This document shows positions 38,666-45,892 of a DNA stretch of 57,950 nucleotides, piece by piece. Each line of letters opens with the position of its first letter. The stretch's first letter is position 1. The stretch spans positions 1-57,950 of the IMG/VR virus record IMGVR_UViG_3300005471_000004, one strand, 5' to 3'. The DNA is from a virus. Under the pieces are notes generated by a model that worked only from the letters and a program-made list of their open reading frames with translations, was not told the DNA's origin and searched no databases. A program made the translations under genes and the position numbers.

Positions 38666-38711
38666 CCACAGATGGTGGGACTTGACACCCCCACCATCTG
38701 TGGGCTACAGT
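38666..38711 (+). promoter_or_regulatory. Composite promoter inside a 14-bp perfect palindrome
   Basis: TTGACA (38682-38687), an 18-bp spacer and TACAGT. Outer arms 38666-38679 and 38690-38703 (CCACAGATGGTGGG) pair perfectly. The leader is at 38724-38747. Confidence 0.92.
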
Positions 38712-38747
38712 AGCCCTATCAGCGGAACAACCGAGAGGGAGAACCAC

Positions 38748-38957
38748 ATGAACGCCAAGCCGATCGCAGAGTTCACGAAGATCGCCTACCAGGGCAGCAT
38801 CACCGAGTACCACGGGGCGCAGCTCTGGCTGGAGTACTGCGGGTGCGCCGGTTGCGGTCCGGACTGGGCGAACGGCTCCCCTCGCTACAACCTGTTCGAC
38901 GACTTCGGCCGCGAACGCCTGCACCACGTGCGCGACGCGTCGGTTCGGGTGGCCTAA
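38748..38957 (+). CDS. Small Cys-containing protein
   Basis: A 69-residue protein after the leader with YCGCAGCGPDW, a CxCxxC motif near residue 31-36. Probably binds a metal. Single gene followed by two small genes. Confidence 0.7.
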   Translation: MNAKPIAEFTKIAYQGSITEYHGAQLWLEYCGCAGCGPDWANGSPRYNLFDDFGRERLHHVRDASVRVA

Positions 38958-39014
38958 CCGGACGTCCCAGCGGCCAGGGGAGTTGGCCGCACCGAGCACA
39001 CGAGAGAGGCTGAG

Positions 39015-39158
39015 ATGGGCAAGCACAGCGCCAAGGACCCGAACGGGTCGAGCACGTGGACGTGTGACGGCGACGGGAATCCGGTCAACACGAAGGGAGA
39101 GCTTCCCGCCGACGCGGACCGGGTCCGCCCGTACGCGGGCGGGGACAGCGAGAACTGA
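39015..39158 (+). CDS. Small hydrophilic protein (47 aa)
   Basis: A 47-residue, polar protein with GAGAGG ahead of ATG 39015; the stop overlaps the next start. It has one Cys and Gly/Asp/Asn-rich segments. Function unknown. Confidence 0.6.
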   Translation: MGKHSAKDPNGSSTWTCDGDGNPVNTKGELPADADRVRPYAGGDSEN

Positions 39159-39463
39159 TGGCGACGTGCCGAGCCTGCGGAGGATCGGGCGAGATCGTCG
39201 AACAGGGCAGAATCAAGGTGTGCCGCGCGTGCGGCGGATCGGGACAGAGAGGCAACATCATGAACAGAGTCGGAGTGTGGATCGGGGCCGCAGCGCTCGC
39301 GCTCGTGCTGGCCGGGTGCGACGTCACCCCGGGAGGCAAGTGCAGTGCGGAGGGCAGCAAGGCCACCAACAGGAACGGCGTCTCGTACACCTGCGCCAAG
39401 CTGCTGCCCAAGGGCACCCTTGTGTGGCAGCAGGACGCGCCGCTCACGCCGGACCGCCCGTGA
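39158..39463 (+). CDS. DnaJ-type zinc repeat fused to a lipoprotein signal
   Basis: A 101-residue frame. The first 34 residues hold two CRACGGSG repeats, the zinc-binding pattern of DnaJ. In the same frame, from ATG 39260 (residue 35), the sequence MNRVGVWIGAAALALVLAGC is a standard lipoprotein signal with its own GAGAGG site. Either two products are made from nested starts, or a cytoplasmic zinc segment precedes a membrane anchor. The nested-start reading is more likely. Confidence 0.65.
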   Translation: MATCRACGGSGEIVEQGRIKVCRACGGSGQRGNIMNRVGVWIGAAALALVLAGCDVTPGGKCSAEGSKATNRNGVSYTCAKLLPKGTLVWQQDAPLTPDRP

Positions 39464-39552
39464 ACATCCAGGAGAAGAAGGACGAGGACCTGACGGACGA
39501 GGAGCTGCTCAAGCGTCTGGACGAGGTGCTGCGCAAGAAGGAGGGGCGATGA
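39460..39552 (+). CDS. Micro acidic helical protein (30 aa)
   Basis: A 30-residue product from GTG 39460 in a GTGA overlap, mostly Glu, Asp, Lys and Leu: one amphipathic helix. The overlaps at both ends support expression. Confidence 0.5.
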   Translation: MNIQEKKDEDLTDEELLKRLDEVLRKKEGR

Positions 39553-39704
39553 GCGGCGAGCGGACGACTGAGCGCAACGACGCGCACGTGCGTGAGGACC
39601 TCGTGGACCCGGGGCCGGTGCCCGACGTGCGGCCCTTGCGGGCACAGCAGAAGGCGATGCGGGCAGCGCTCGCGAAGTCCAAGCCTGGCCCGATGAGAAA
39701 GTAG
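39549..39704 (+). CDS. Small charged protein (51 aa)
   Basis: A 51-residue product from ATG 39549 (ATGA overlap), Arg- and Glu-rich, no motif. It ends just ahead of the next composite promoter. Confidence 0.6.
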   Translation: MSGERTTERNDAHVREDLVDPGPVPDVRPLRAQQKAMRAALAKSKPGPMRK

Positions 39705-39714
39705 CGGACAAGGG

Positions 39715-39744
39715 TTGCGTACCCCCATGCGATGGGGGTACGCT
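39715..39744 (+). promoter_or_regulatory. Composite promoter with perfect palindrome filling the spacer
   Basis: TTGCGT (39715-39720) and TACGCT (39739-39744) with an 18-bp spacer. GCGTACCCCCAT (39717-39728) pairs perfectly with 39732-39743 around a three-base centre. The leader is at 39758-39782. Confidence 0.88.
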
Positions 39745-39782
39745 CCTTTTATCGAGAGGGACAACCGAAAGGGAGAACCGAG

Positions 39783-40325
39783 ATGGCAAGCGACAGCAGG
39801 AAGAAGCCGGGGCGAGGGTTCGCCTCCACCTCCCGGGGCGCGGCAGTCAGCCGACTTCTGAAGAAGATCGAGGGAATCAGCACCGTCGGCACCGCAGAAC
39901 GCGGCCTGCACGGCGTGCGCGTCCACCAGGCCCCCTACGCCAGCTACGTCACGGTGCGCGTCTTCCTCGACGACGATGCAGAAGCCGCCAAGTGGTCAGC
40001 CGACCTTGAGGCCAAGCTGATCGACGCCGGTTACGTGCTCGACTCTCGTGTCGGCCCGTGTGCGTTCGCGGTCACACGGGACATCTGGAAGTTCGACGAC
40101 GAGATCGCCGCGAAGATCTACACCGGCGGCCCGGCCATGGAATCGGACGTGGGCATGCTGGCCGCCCACGACTACACCGTGATGCACCTCCGGGCCATCG
40201 GTTGGGTGCAGGAGGGCACGCGCCTGCTGACCGAGAAGGGCCAGGCCGTCCGGGCACGTCTCGTCGTCCAGGCCAAGGCCAAGGTTCACGCTGAGGCCCG
40301 GCGCCTGCGCCAGCGGGGCTGGTAG
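39783..40325 (+). CDS. Hypothetical protein
   Basis: A 180-residue protein after the leader. The N-terminus is basic and Ser/Lys-rich; the middle carries an alpha/beta pattern (HQAPYASYVTVRVFLDDDAEAAKWSADL), and the C-terminus is a long basic helix. No known family. It is followed by a strong hairpin. Confidence 0.75.
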   Translation: MASDSRKKPGRGFASTSRGAAVSRLLKKIEGISTVGTAERGLHGVRVHQAPYASYVTVRVFLDDDAEAAKWSADLEAKLIDAGYVLDSRVGPCAFAVTRDIWKFDDEIAAKIYTGGPAMESDVGMLAAHDYTVMHLRAIGWVQEGTRLLTEKGQAVRARLVVQAKAKVHAEARRLRQRGW

Positions 40326-40337
40326 CGAGAGAAGTCA

Positions 40338-40370
40338 GCAGGTCGGGCCTCACATCGGGGCCCGACCTGC
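40338..40370 (+). terminator. 12-bp hairpin after the 39783 gene
   Basis: A perfect inverted repeat GCAGGTCGGGCC (40338-40349 with 40359-40370) with a 9-base loop, 12 bases after the stop codon. Likely terminator or attenuator before the 40393 gene. Confidence 0.75.
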
Positions 40371-40392
40371 CCAACACGAAAGGATCAAGATC

Positions 40393-40740
40393 ATGGATCC
40401 ACAGCCCGACCAGGCCCGGCTCGACAGGCTCCCCAAGTGGGCGGCCGAGGAGATCGTTCGCCTGCGCAACAAGATCGACGGCCTGAACCGCGTCATCTCG
40501 GCGGGCCCTGCCGACTCGAACGCGTTCCTCAACCCCTACCGCGACTTCCCCACCCCGCTGGGCAAGGACCCGACGATCCAGTTCAGGGACGGTGAGGACC
40601 CGCTGAACGGCTTCACGGTCCAGTTCAAGAACGGGGAGATCCTCGTCCAGGGCATGGCGCCCGCGTACGACGACTACCTGGGGGTCTTCCCGATGTCCGG
40701 CAACTACGTGGCGATCAAGCACGTGAAGAAGGGAGATTGA
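40393..40740 (+). CDS. Hypothetical protein
   Basis: A 115-residue protein with AAAGGA ahead of ATG 40393. The N-terminal 30 residues form a helix; the rest has strands with Pro/Gly turns. It has no recognised domain. It lies behind a hairpin without its own composite promoter. Confidence 0.7.
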   Translation: MDPQPDQARLDRLPKWAAEEIVRLRNKIDGLNRVISAGPADSNAFLNPYRDFPTPLGKDPTIQFRDGEDPLNGFTVQFKNGEILVQGMAPAYDDYLGVFPMSGNYVAIKHVKKGD

Positions 40741-40742
40741 TC

Positions 40743-40874
40743 ATGGGTGCGTCCGTCACCTGGCACTGCGCCTGCTCTGGCTGCACGTGCATCACCATCG
40801 TCTGGGGCTCAGGCGCGATCTGCGGGGCCTGCGCCAGCTCGGCGAGCTGCACCGCCGCGAGGCAGGGGAAGTGA
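40743..40874 (+). CDS. Small Cys-rich protein (43 aa)
   Basis: A 43-residue product with seven Cys (WHCACSGCTC, ICGACASSASC), starting two bases after the preceding stop and ending in a GTGA overlap. Probably binds zinc; no family known. Confidence 0.6.
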   Translation: MGASVTWHCACSGCTCITIVWGSGAICGACASSASCTAARQGK

Positions 40875-41194
40875 CCCCCAGGGACCACATGGCGTCCGCC
40901 GTCACGTGGCAACCCGACTGGGAGCATGGGGCCAGTTTCCACGGGAACTGGCCCGGCTGCGTCGAGGCGGAGAGGCGCCAGGAGCGCTACACCGGCGGGC
41001 AGCCATGCCCGCACAGGTGTGGGAGCATCGTCAGGTACCGGTTCGGCAGGCCACGGGAAGAGTCGGTCAACCGGCACACGCAGGACCCGCTGGCCTGCCG
41101 CAAGCACCCGCATCACAGGAAGGCTCGCCGACGTGTTCGAACCCGAGCGGCGCGTGCGTCGGCGCAAGTGCCGCCGTCCGCGCTTCGTGTCTGA
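40871..41194 (+). CDS. Hypothetical basic protein
   Basis: A 107-residue, His- and Arg-rich protein from GTG 40871. PCPHRCG near residues 46-52 and CRKHPHH at about 75-81 could form a metal site. Its 3' end overlaps the 41133 gene by 62 bases. Confidence 0.6.
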   Translation: MTPRDHMASAVTWQPDWEHGASFHGNWPGCVEAERRQERYTGGQPCPHRCGSIVRYRFGRPREESVNRHTQDPLACRKHPHHRKARRRVRTRAARASAQVPPSALRV

Positions 41195-41342
41195 GGCGGC
41201 CGCGCTGCGCTACGCCCGCGTGGTGCTGAGGGAGGAGCGCACGGCGTACCTGTGCTCCGCTCATGAGCCGCCGGTGCACCACCTGCACCCCAAGGCCGTC
41301 GACAGGGTGCTTGACACCCCTATCGCACCTGGGCTACAGTAG
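41133..41342 (+). CDS. Hypothetical basic protein overlapping the next promoter
   Basis: A 69-residue, Arg-rich protein from GTG 41133 with AGGAAGG at good spacing. KCRRPRF followed by YLCSAHE gives a C...C-H pattern. The last ten codons lie inside the composite promoter at 41311-41340, so the two functions share DNA. Confidence 0.55.
   Translation: MFEPERRVRRRKCRRPRFVSEAAALRYARVVLREERTAYLCSAHEPPVHHLHPKAVDRVLDTPIAPGLQ
41311..41340 (+). promoter_or_regulatory. Composite promoter for the 41381 gene
   Basis: TTGACA (41311-41316), an 18-bp spacer and TACAGT (41335-41340), then the leader at 41355-41380. Confidence 0.9.
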
Positions 41343-41380
41343 TCCCATCAGGCCGGGAACGACCGCGAGGGAGAACCGAG

Positions 41381-41608
41381 ATGGCGAAGCGAGAGCCCAA
41401 GATCGCACACCGCGTCGACGTGCTGGACAACGAGGCGCACGAAGGCCCGGTCAAGTACCGCTGGGAGTGCACGTGCAGGCGCAACGGTAGCTGGACCACG
41501 AGGACCCTGGCCGAGAAGAACGGCCGCCGCCACGAAACCAAGGGCAACGCGGACCGCCTGCCCAAGAGCGACCTCGCCCCGCTGCGCAGTTTGCTCAAGC
41601 TCGGCTGA
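41381..41608 (+). CDS. Hypothetical small basic protein
   Basis: A 75-residue protein after the leader. KYRWECTCRRNGSW is a CxC motif near the centre, in a basic background. It is the last gene of the small-gene region and is followed by a strong terminator. Confidence 0.73.
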   Translation: MAKREPKIAHRVDVLDNEAHEGPVKYRWECTCRRNGSWTTRTLAEKNGRRHETKGNADRLPKSDLAPLRSLLKLG

Positions 41609-41616
41609 TCGCGAGA

Positions 41617-41658
41617 GCGAAAGCACCCCGCACCCACCATGGGTCGGGGTGCTTTCGC
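41617..41658 (+). terminator. Strong terminator between early and structural regions
   Basis: A 14-bp perfect stem (41617-41630 with 41645-41658, arms GCGAAAGCACCCCG) with an inner ACCC/GGGT pairing gives a very stable hairpin. It separates the small-gene region from the structural operon. Confidence 0.85.
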
Positions 41659-41672
41659 GTTACCATGCACGC

Positions 41673-42197
41673 ATGGTCAAGAACAAGCCGAACCCAGTGA
41701 CGCCCGCCTGGGAGGCCGTCACCAAGGCGGACAGCGCCTCCAAGATCCTCGACGACACCCGTCACGCGATGGTGGAGCTGAGCGACAACGTCAGCGTCAC
41801 GGCGGGCAACGTGCCAACGCCGGTCCCTTCCGGCGTCACCGGGGCGTGGTTCCCCGCGCTCGTGGTGCTCCCCGGCCAGCGCCACCAGCTGCCCAGCAAG
41901 GTGCGGGTCTACGCCACGCCAGAAGGCCTGTACGTCTACGACAGGGTGCCGCAGGATCAGGCGCAGACCCAGCGGGCCGACCCGCTGTGGTACGCGCCGA
42001 TCACGTATTCCGAGACACCTCGGCCGCCCGCGAACTACTCTGCGAGCGCAGCGAACGGGTTCGGGATCGTCACCACCAAGGGCACGGTGATGATCACGGT
42101 ACCCAAGGGCTGCCCGGTCTGTGGCGTGCGGGATATGGCGGTGTGGCAGCCGGTATGGGCGCACACCCTGGTTTCAGTGGAGTGGAAGGAAGCGTGA
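41673..42197 (+). CDS. Hypothetical protein, first gene of the structural operon; possible leaderless start
   Basis: A 174-residue protein. ATG 41673 has no Shine-Dalgarno sequence and lies six bases after a TACCAT -10-like box (41661-41666), the same distance as at the leaderless DnaC-like start. A C-terminal GCPVCGVRDMAVW motif may bind a metal. The middle is beta-rich. It overlaps the 42197 gene by one base. No family recognised. Confidence 0.65.
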   Translation: MVKNKPNPVTPAWEAVTKADSASKILDDTRHAMVELSDNVSVTAGNVPTPVPSGVTGAWFPALVVLPGQRHQLPSKVRVYATPEGLYVYDRVPQDQAQTQRADPLWYAPITYSETPRPPANYSASAANGFGIVTTKGTVMITVPKGCPVCGVRDMAVWQPVWAHTLVSVEWKEA

Positions 42198-42499
42198 TGG
42201 ACGGGATCCGGCTCGCCGTGCAGGCTGCTGCCGCGTACCGCATTACGCGCCTGCTCCAGGAGGACCAGCTCCCGCCGTTGCCCGCGCTGCGTCGGCGCAT
42301 GAACAGTGCCGTCGCCCAGGGTGCCGGACCGGTCGCCGGGGAGTTGATCTACATGGCCAACTGCCCATGGTGCCTCGGCTTCTGGGTGTCCGTGGCCGTC
42401 CTGCTCGCCGATGCCCTCGCGCCGCGTCTGTGGCGCCCCCTCGCTACCGCCCTGGCCCTCAGTGCGCTCGTGGGCGTCGCGCGCACCAAGCTTGACTAG
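42197..42499 (+). CDS. DUF1360-like membrane protein
   Basis: A 100-residue protein with the DUF1360 pattern: AYRITRLLQEDQLPPLP near the N-terminus and NCPWCLGFWVSVAVLLAD at about residues 55-72, with hydrophobic segments around the CPWC motif and at the C-terminus. Members are small membrane proteins often encoded next to phage portal genes; the role is unknown. Confidence 0.7.
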   Translation: MDGIRLAVQAAAAYRITRLLQEDQLPPLPALRRRMNSAVAQGAGPVAGELIYMANCPWCLGFWVSVAVLLADALAPRLWRPLATALALSALVGVARTKLD

Positions 42500-42508
42500 G
42501 AGGTGCCC

Positions 42509-45280
42509 GTGACGGGCAATTCGACGCTCAGCGACCGCGCTACGGCGCGCGCGGCCGACGCGATCAGGGCGATGGACTACATCCGTCGTGGCCGTGGCAG
42601 GCCCACCGCCCTGAGTGCCGCCGGTCTGCGCATCCGGCCCGACGAGTCGCGGGCCACCCTGCGCGCGATCGCCACGCTCAAGCAGCCATGGCAGCGCCTC
42701 GCGTGGAACTACCGGGACATGATCGGCGAACTCCGGTTCGCCCTCCAGTACCGTGCGCGCGCCATCTCCCGCATGCGCTTCTACATCGCCGAGATCCAGC
42801 CCGGCACCGACGACGAGCCAGTGGCCGTCGAGCTGCGCAACAGCGACGACCCCGAGGTGGCCAAGCGCGTCACGCTGCCCGAGGACCTCTGTGCGGCCGC
42901 AGAGGCCGAGCTGGCCCGTCTGCCGCTCGATACCGGCATGTCGTTCCTGGGGATCTGGTCGGAGAACTTCGACGTCGCGGGCGAATGCTGGCTGTACGGC
43001 TACGTTGACGAAAACAACATCGAGCATTGGGCGATCAAGTCCGCGCTTGAGGTCGAGGTCAGCCCGGACGGATCGAACGTGTTCATGGTCGACGCCACGG
43101 CGCCCGGCCAGCGACGCAAGCTCGACCTTTCCGAGGAGGGCCGCGAGGAGCTCTACCGTCTGTGGGTTCCGCACCCGGTCAATGGCACCCTGTCGGACTC
43201 CGCGCTGCGCGCCACCCTCGACACGCTGGAGGACATCGTCGCCACCGGCCGCGAGATGCGCGCAGCCTCGCGGTCCCGGTTCAGCGCCAACGGCGTGTGG
43301 ATGCTCCCGTTCGGCATGTTCTTGCCTACCGGCACCAAGGCCGAGGTGAACCCCACCGATCCGGAGTCGAACCCGTTCGCCGCCGAGCTGACCGGCGCCA
43401 TCCTCGCGCCCATCTCGAACGACGGCGATGCGGGCGCGATGGCACCGATCATCCTCACCGGCACTAAGGAGGACATCGCCGCCGCCAAGGATGGGTTCAT
43501 GCGGTTCGACCGCGAGGACTCACCGACCTTGATCAACAGGCTCCAGGCGGCCCTCACCCGCATGGGCAACAGCCTCGACATCCCGCCCGAGGTGATCTCC
43601 GGCATGGCCGAGGTCAACCACTGGACGGCGTGGCAGATCGACTCCAGCACCGCGCGGCACCACATCGAACCGTCGGCCCGCGTCATGGCCGACGCGATCA
43701 CCTCGTCGTTCATCCGCGCCGCCCTGCTCAAGAGCGGGTTCGCGCCCGCCGACGTGAACCGCGTGCGCGTGTGGTTCAGCCTCGGCACCCTGACTGAGAA
43801 CCCCAACCGCCGACAGGACGCCCTGGACGCGCACGACCGTGGCGCCATCGGGCCCAAGAGCTTGCGTGACGCGCTCGGATTCGGCGAGGAGGACGCGCCG
43901 AGCCAGCCCGAGCTGCTGGCGATGATGGCCATGAAGAACGGCATTGACACGGTGTGGGCGGCTCAGGTGCTGGCGTGGTACGCGGAGCAGCAGGAGGGCA
44001 GCCCGCTGGACGGCCTCCCTCTTCCGCCGTCGGCGGCTGCCGACTCTGGATCCCCGGCGCTACCGTCAGCACCGGCGCCCGGTCCGCGCGACCAGGGGCA
44101 GCCGACTGGCGGGACACCGCGCACGGCTCCCCCGGCGATCGCCGCCTCGGCCGCGTCGACCGTCTACACAGGACCATCCGGAACGGTCGGCCTGAGCGTC
44201 CAAAGTGGACCGCCGAAGGTCGACTATCGTTTGGCGCTGGCCGACTTCTCCGACCTGCTCGCCGCAGAGCGCCGCGTCCGTGACGTCCTGATCGCCGAAT
44301 GTGACGTCGCCATGGCCCGCACGATTGCCAGGGCAGGGTCCCGGTTGCGCTCCAAGATCAGCAGGGACCGTGAGATGAGCCTGGCCGTCCGCGACATCCC
44401 CTCCGGCCAGCTATGCGCGCACATCGGCCGGACAGAGGCGCTGGCCCTGGCCGACCTGCCCTTCCTGCTGAACGAGGCCTTCGGCGACTTCTACGACACC
44501 TACGTGGGCATCGTGACCGGTGGCGTGAGCGTGATCCTCGACAAGCTGGCCAAGGTCCTGCGCCTGTCCAAGTCCGACGGGCAGGCCATGCGCGACCGAC
44601 TGCGCACCTCGATGACGCAGCGCGTCGACAGCGGATGGGACTTCCTGGCCAGTGCCCTGCGCGCCCGCGCGGAACGACTCATGTTCGGCGCCGACCAGGG
44701 TGACGAGCCGGGCGAGAAGTTCGACAGCCTGGTGCAGCCGTCCCTGGTGCGGGCGAGCCTGTCGATCGTGGGCGGCCTGCCTGAGACGGCCACCGGCGTG
44801 GACGAGCGCGGGCGTGCACTCGGGCCGGACCCGCTCGGCGGCCTGGCCAACGGCGAGACCGTGCGCGCCGAGGTCGAGCAGCTCGGCGGTGTCGAGGTCG
44901 GCTACACCTGGGTATACGGGATCACGCTCAGGCCGGACCGGTTCGAGCCTCACTGGGATCTGGAGGCCGAGCGCTTCCAGGGCTGGACGGACCCGAAACT
45001 GGCGACGGCGGGGACGCGGTTCACGTTCGTCGGTACGCACTTCCACCCCGGCGACCATGAGGGCTGCATGTGCGACTACGTGCCCGCCTGGGCGCTGCCC
45101 GCGTACGCGGCGCAGGTGGACGAGCGCCTGCGCGTCCCCACCGAGAGCATGGCCACTCTGATCGTGCTGGCAGAGGGCGACGACCGGGCGGGCCGCACTG
45201 GCACGACCGCCCAGTATGAGCGTCAGCGCTGGCAGGAGATCCAGAACCTGCAAGCCCGATTCATCGGAGGTTCCGAGTGA
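42509..45280 (+). CDS. Portal protein with C-terminal MuF-like region
   Basis: A 923-residue protein; GTG 42509 is chosen because AGGAGG (42498-42503) would overlap the alternative GTG 42503. Residues about 50-480 have the portal pattern of HK97-like phages (WQRLAWNYRDMIGELRFALQYRARAISRM near the start, MGNSLDIPPEVISGMAEVNHWTAWQID in the middle). A Pro/Ala-rich linker (about 485-570) leads to a second domain that ends with a TFVGTHFHPGDHEGCMCDYVP segment near residue 845-860, the Cys motif of MuF-type head morphogenesis proteins. The two functions are thus fused. Confidence 0.88.
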   Translation: MTGNSTLSDRATARAADAIRAMDYIRRGRGRPTALSAAGLRIRPDESRATLRAIATLKQPWQRLAWNYRDMIGELRFALQYRARAISRMRFYIAEIQPGTDDEPVAVELRNSDDPEVAKRVTLPEDLCAAAEAELARLPLDTGMSFLGIWSENFDVAGECWLYGYVDENNIEHWAIKSALEVEVSPDGSNVFMVDATAPGQRRKLDLSEEGREELYRLWVPHPVNGTLSDSALRATLDTLEDIVATGREMRAASRSRFSANGVWMLPFGMFLPTGTKAEVNPTDPESNPFAAELTGAILAPISNDGDAGAMAPIILTGTKEDIAAAKDGFMRFDREDSPTLINRLQAALTRMGNSLDIPPEVISGMAEVNHWTAWQIDSSTARHHIEPSARVMADAITSSFIRAALLKSGFAPADVNRVRVWFSLGTLTENPNRRQDALDAHDRGAIGPKSLRDALGFGEEDAPSQPELLAMMAMKNGIDTVWAAQVLAWYAEQQEGSPLDGLPLPPSAAADSGSPALPSAPAPGPRDQGQPTGGTPRTAPPAIAASAASTVYTGPSGTVGLSVQSGPPKVDYRLALADFSDLLAAERRVRDVLIAECDVAMARTIARAGSRLRSKISRDREMSLAVRDIPSGQLCAHIGRTEALALADLPFLLNEAFGDFYDTYVGIVTGGVSVILDKLAKVLRLSKSDGQAMRDRLRTSMTQRVDSGWDFLASALRARAERLMFGADQGDEPGEKFDSLVQPSLVRASLSIVGGLPETATGVDERGRALGPDPLGGLANGETVRAEVEQLGGVEVGYTWVYGITLRPDRFEPHWDLEAERFQGWTDPKLATAGTRFTFVGTHFHPGDHEGCMCDYVPAWALPAYAAQVDERLRVPTESMATLIVLAEGDDRAGRTGTTAQYERQRWQEIQNLQARFIGGSE

Positions 45281-45549
45281 ACGTCAGCGACCACGTGCAC
45301 TACGTCAGCCACGGCACGCCTGTACGCGCCGATGGCACCCAGGCCTACTCGTCGGTGTGCCGCGCGGCCGTCATCACCGAGGTGGGAGATGCCAACTTCG
45401 GCGAGCACTCACGCGAGGTCGGCTTGTGCGTGCTCAATCCGACCGGGATGTTCTTCCGCGACATCGACAGCGGCGGCAACCCGCACGACCCGACCGGCCG
45501 AGCGCCGGGCAGCTGGCACACCATCGAGGAGTGCGGTGGTGGACGATGA
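45277..45549 (+). CDS. Hypothetical protein
   Basis: A 90-residue protein from GTG 45277, overlapping portal and the next gene by four bases each. HVHYVSHGTPVRADGTQAYSSVCRAAVITEV resembles a short beta-barrel found in small actinophage proteins next to the portal. Not a known virion part. Confidence 0.68.
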   Translation: MNVSDHVHYVSHGTPVRADGTQAYSSVCRAAVITEVGDANFGEHSREVGLCVLNPTGMFFRDIDSGGNPHDPTGRAPGSWHTIEECGGGR

Positions 45550-45746
45550 CGGCCAGCGCCCTGCCTCCTGCCCCGGCTGGCGGCGGTGGCGTTGGGGGCC
45601 ACGCAGACGCGCGAGCGCGCGCCGTGCGAGAAGCGGCCCTGAACGCGGCTATCAGGCACGCTCAAGGCTATGAGATGAACGTCGGCACCTTCTGGTACAA
45701 CGTGCGCACGTTTGAGCGCTACATCAGCACGGGGGAGTGCCAGTGA
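45546..45746 (+). CDS. Small hypothetical protein
   Basis: A 66-residue protein from ATG 45546. Ala/Gly-rich N-terminus, then a helix and an aromatic-rich end (NVGTFWYNVRTFERY). ATGA and GTGA overlaps support translation. Confidence 0.65.
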   Translation: MTASALPPAPAGGGGVGGHADARARAVREAALNAAIRHAQGYEMNVGTFWYNVRTFERYISTGECQ

Positions 45747-45892
45747 GCGATCGCCGACCGACGGGATCCGAGATTCGGTGCCCCGAGCGGGCGCCGAGGT
45801 GGTCGGATGTTCCGCCCATCGAATGGCCGCCAACCCCGGCCGTGCATTCACAGAAGCAAACAGACATCCGAGGACTGGAGGGGCCGCGATGA
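45743..45892 (+). CDS. Small hypothetical protein (49 aa)
   Basis: A 49-residue product from GTG 45743, overlapping the previous stop (GTGA) and the protease start (ATGA at 45889). Pro/Arg-rich, no motif. It supports choosing ATG 45889 for the protease rather than the longer upstream start. Confidence 0.5.
   Translation: MSDRRPTGSEIRCPERAPRWSDVPPIEWPPTPAVHSQKQTDIRGLEGPR

Noticed and set aside
45712-45888. Upstream extension of the capsid protease frame to 45712
   Set aside because: A better start at 45889 has GGAGGGG and an ATGA overlap with a small gene; the extension is not protease-like.
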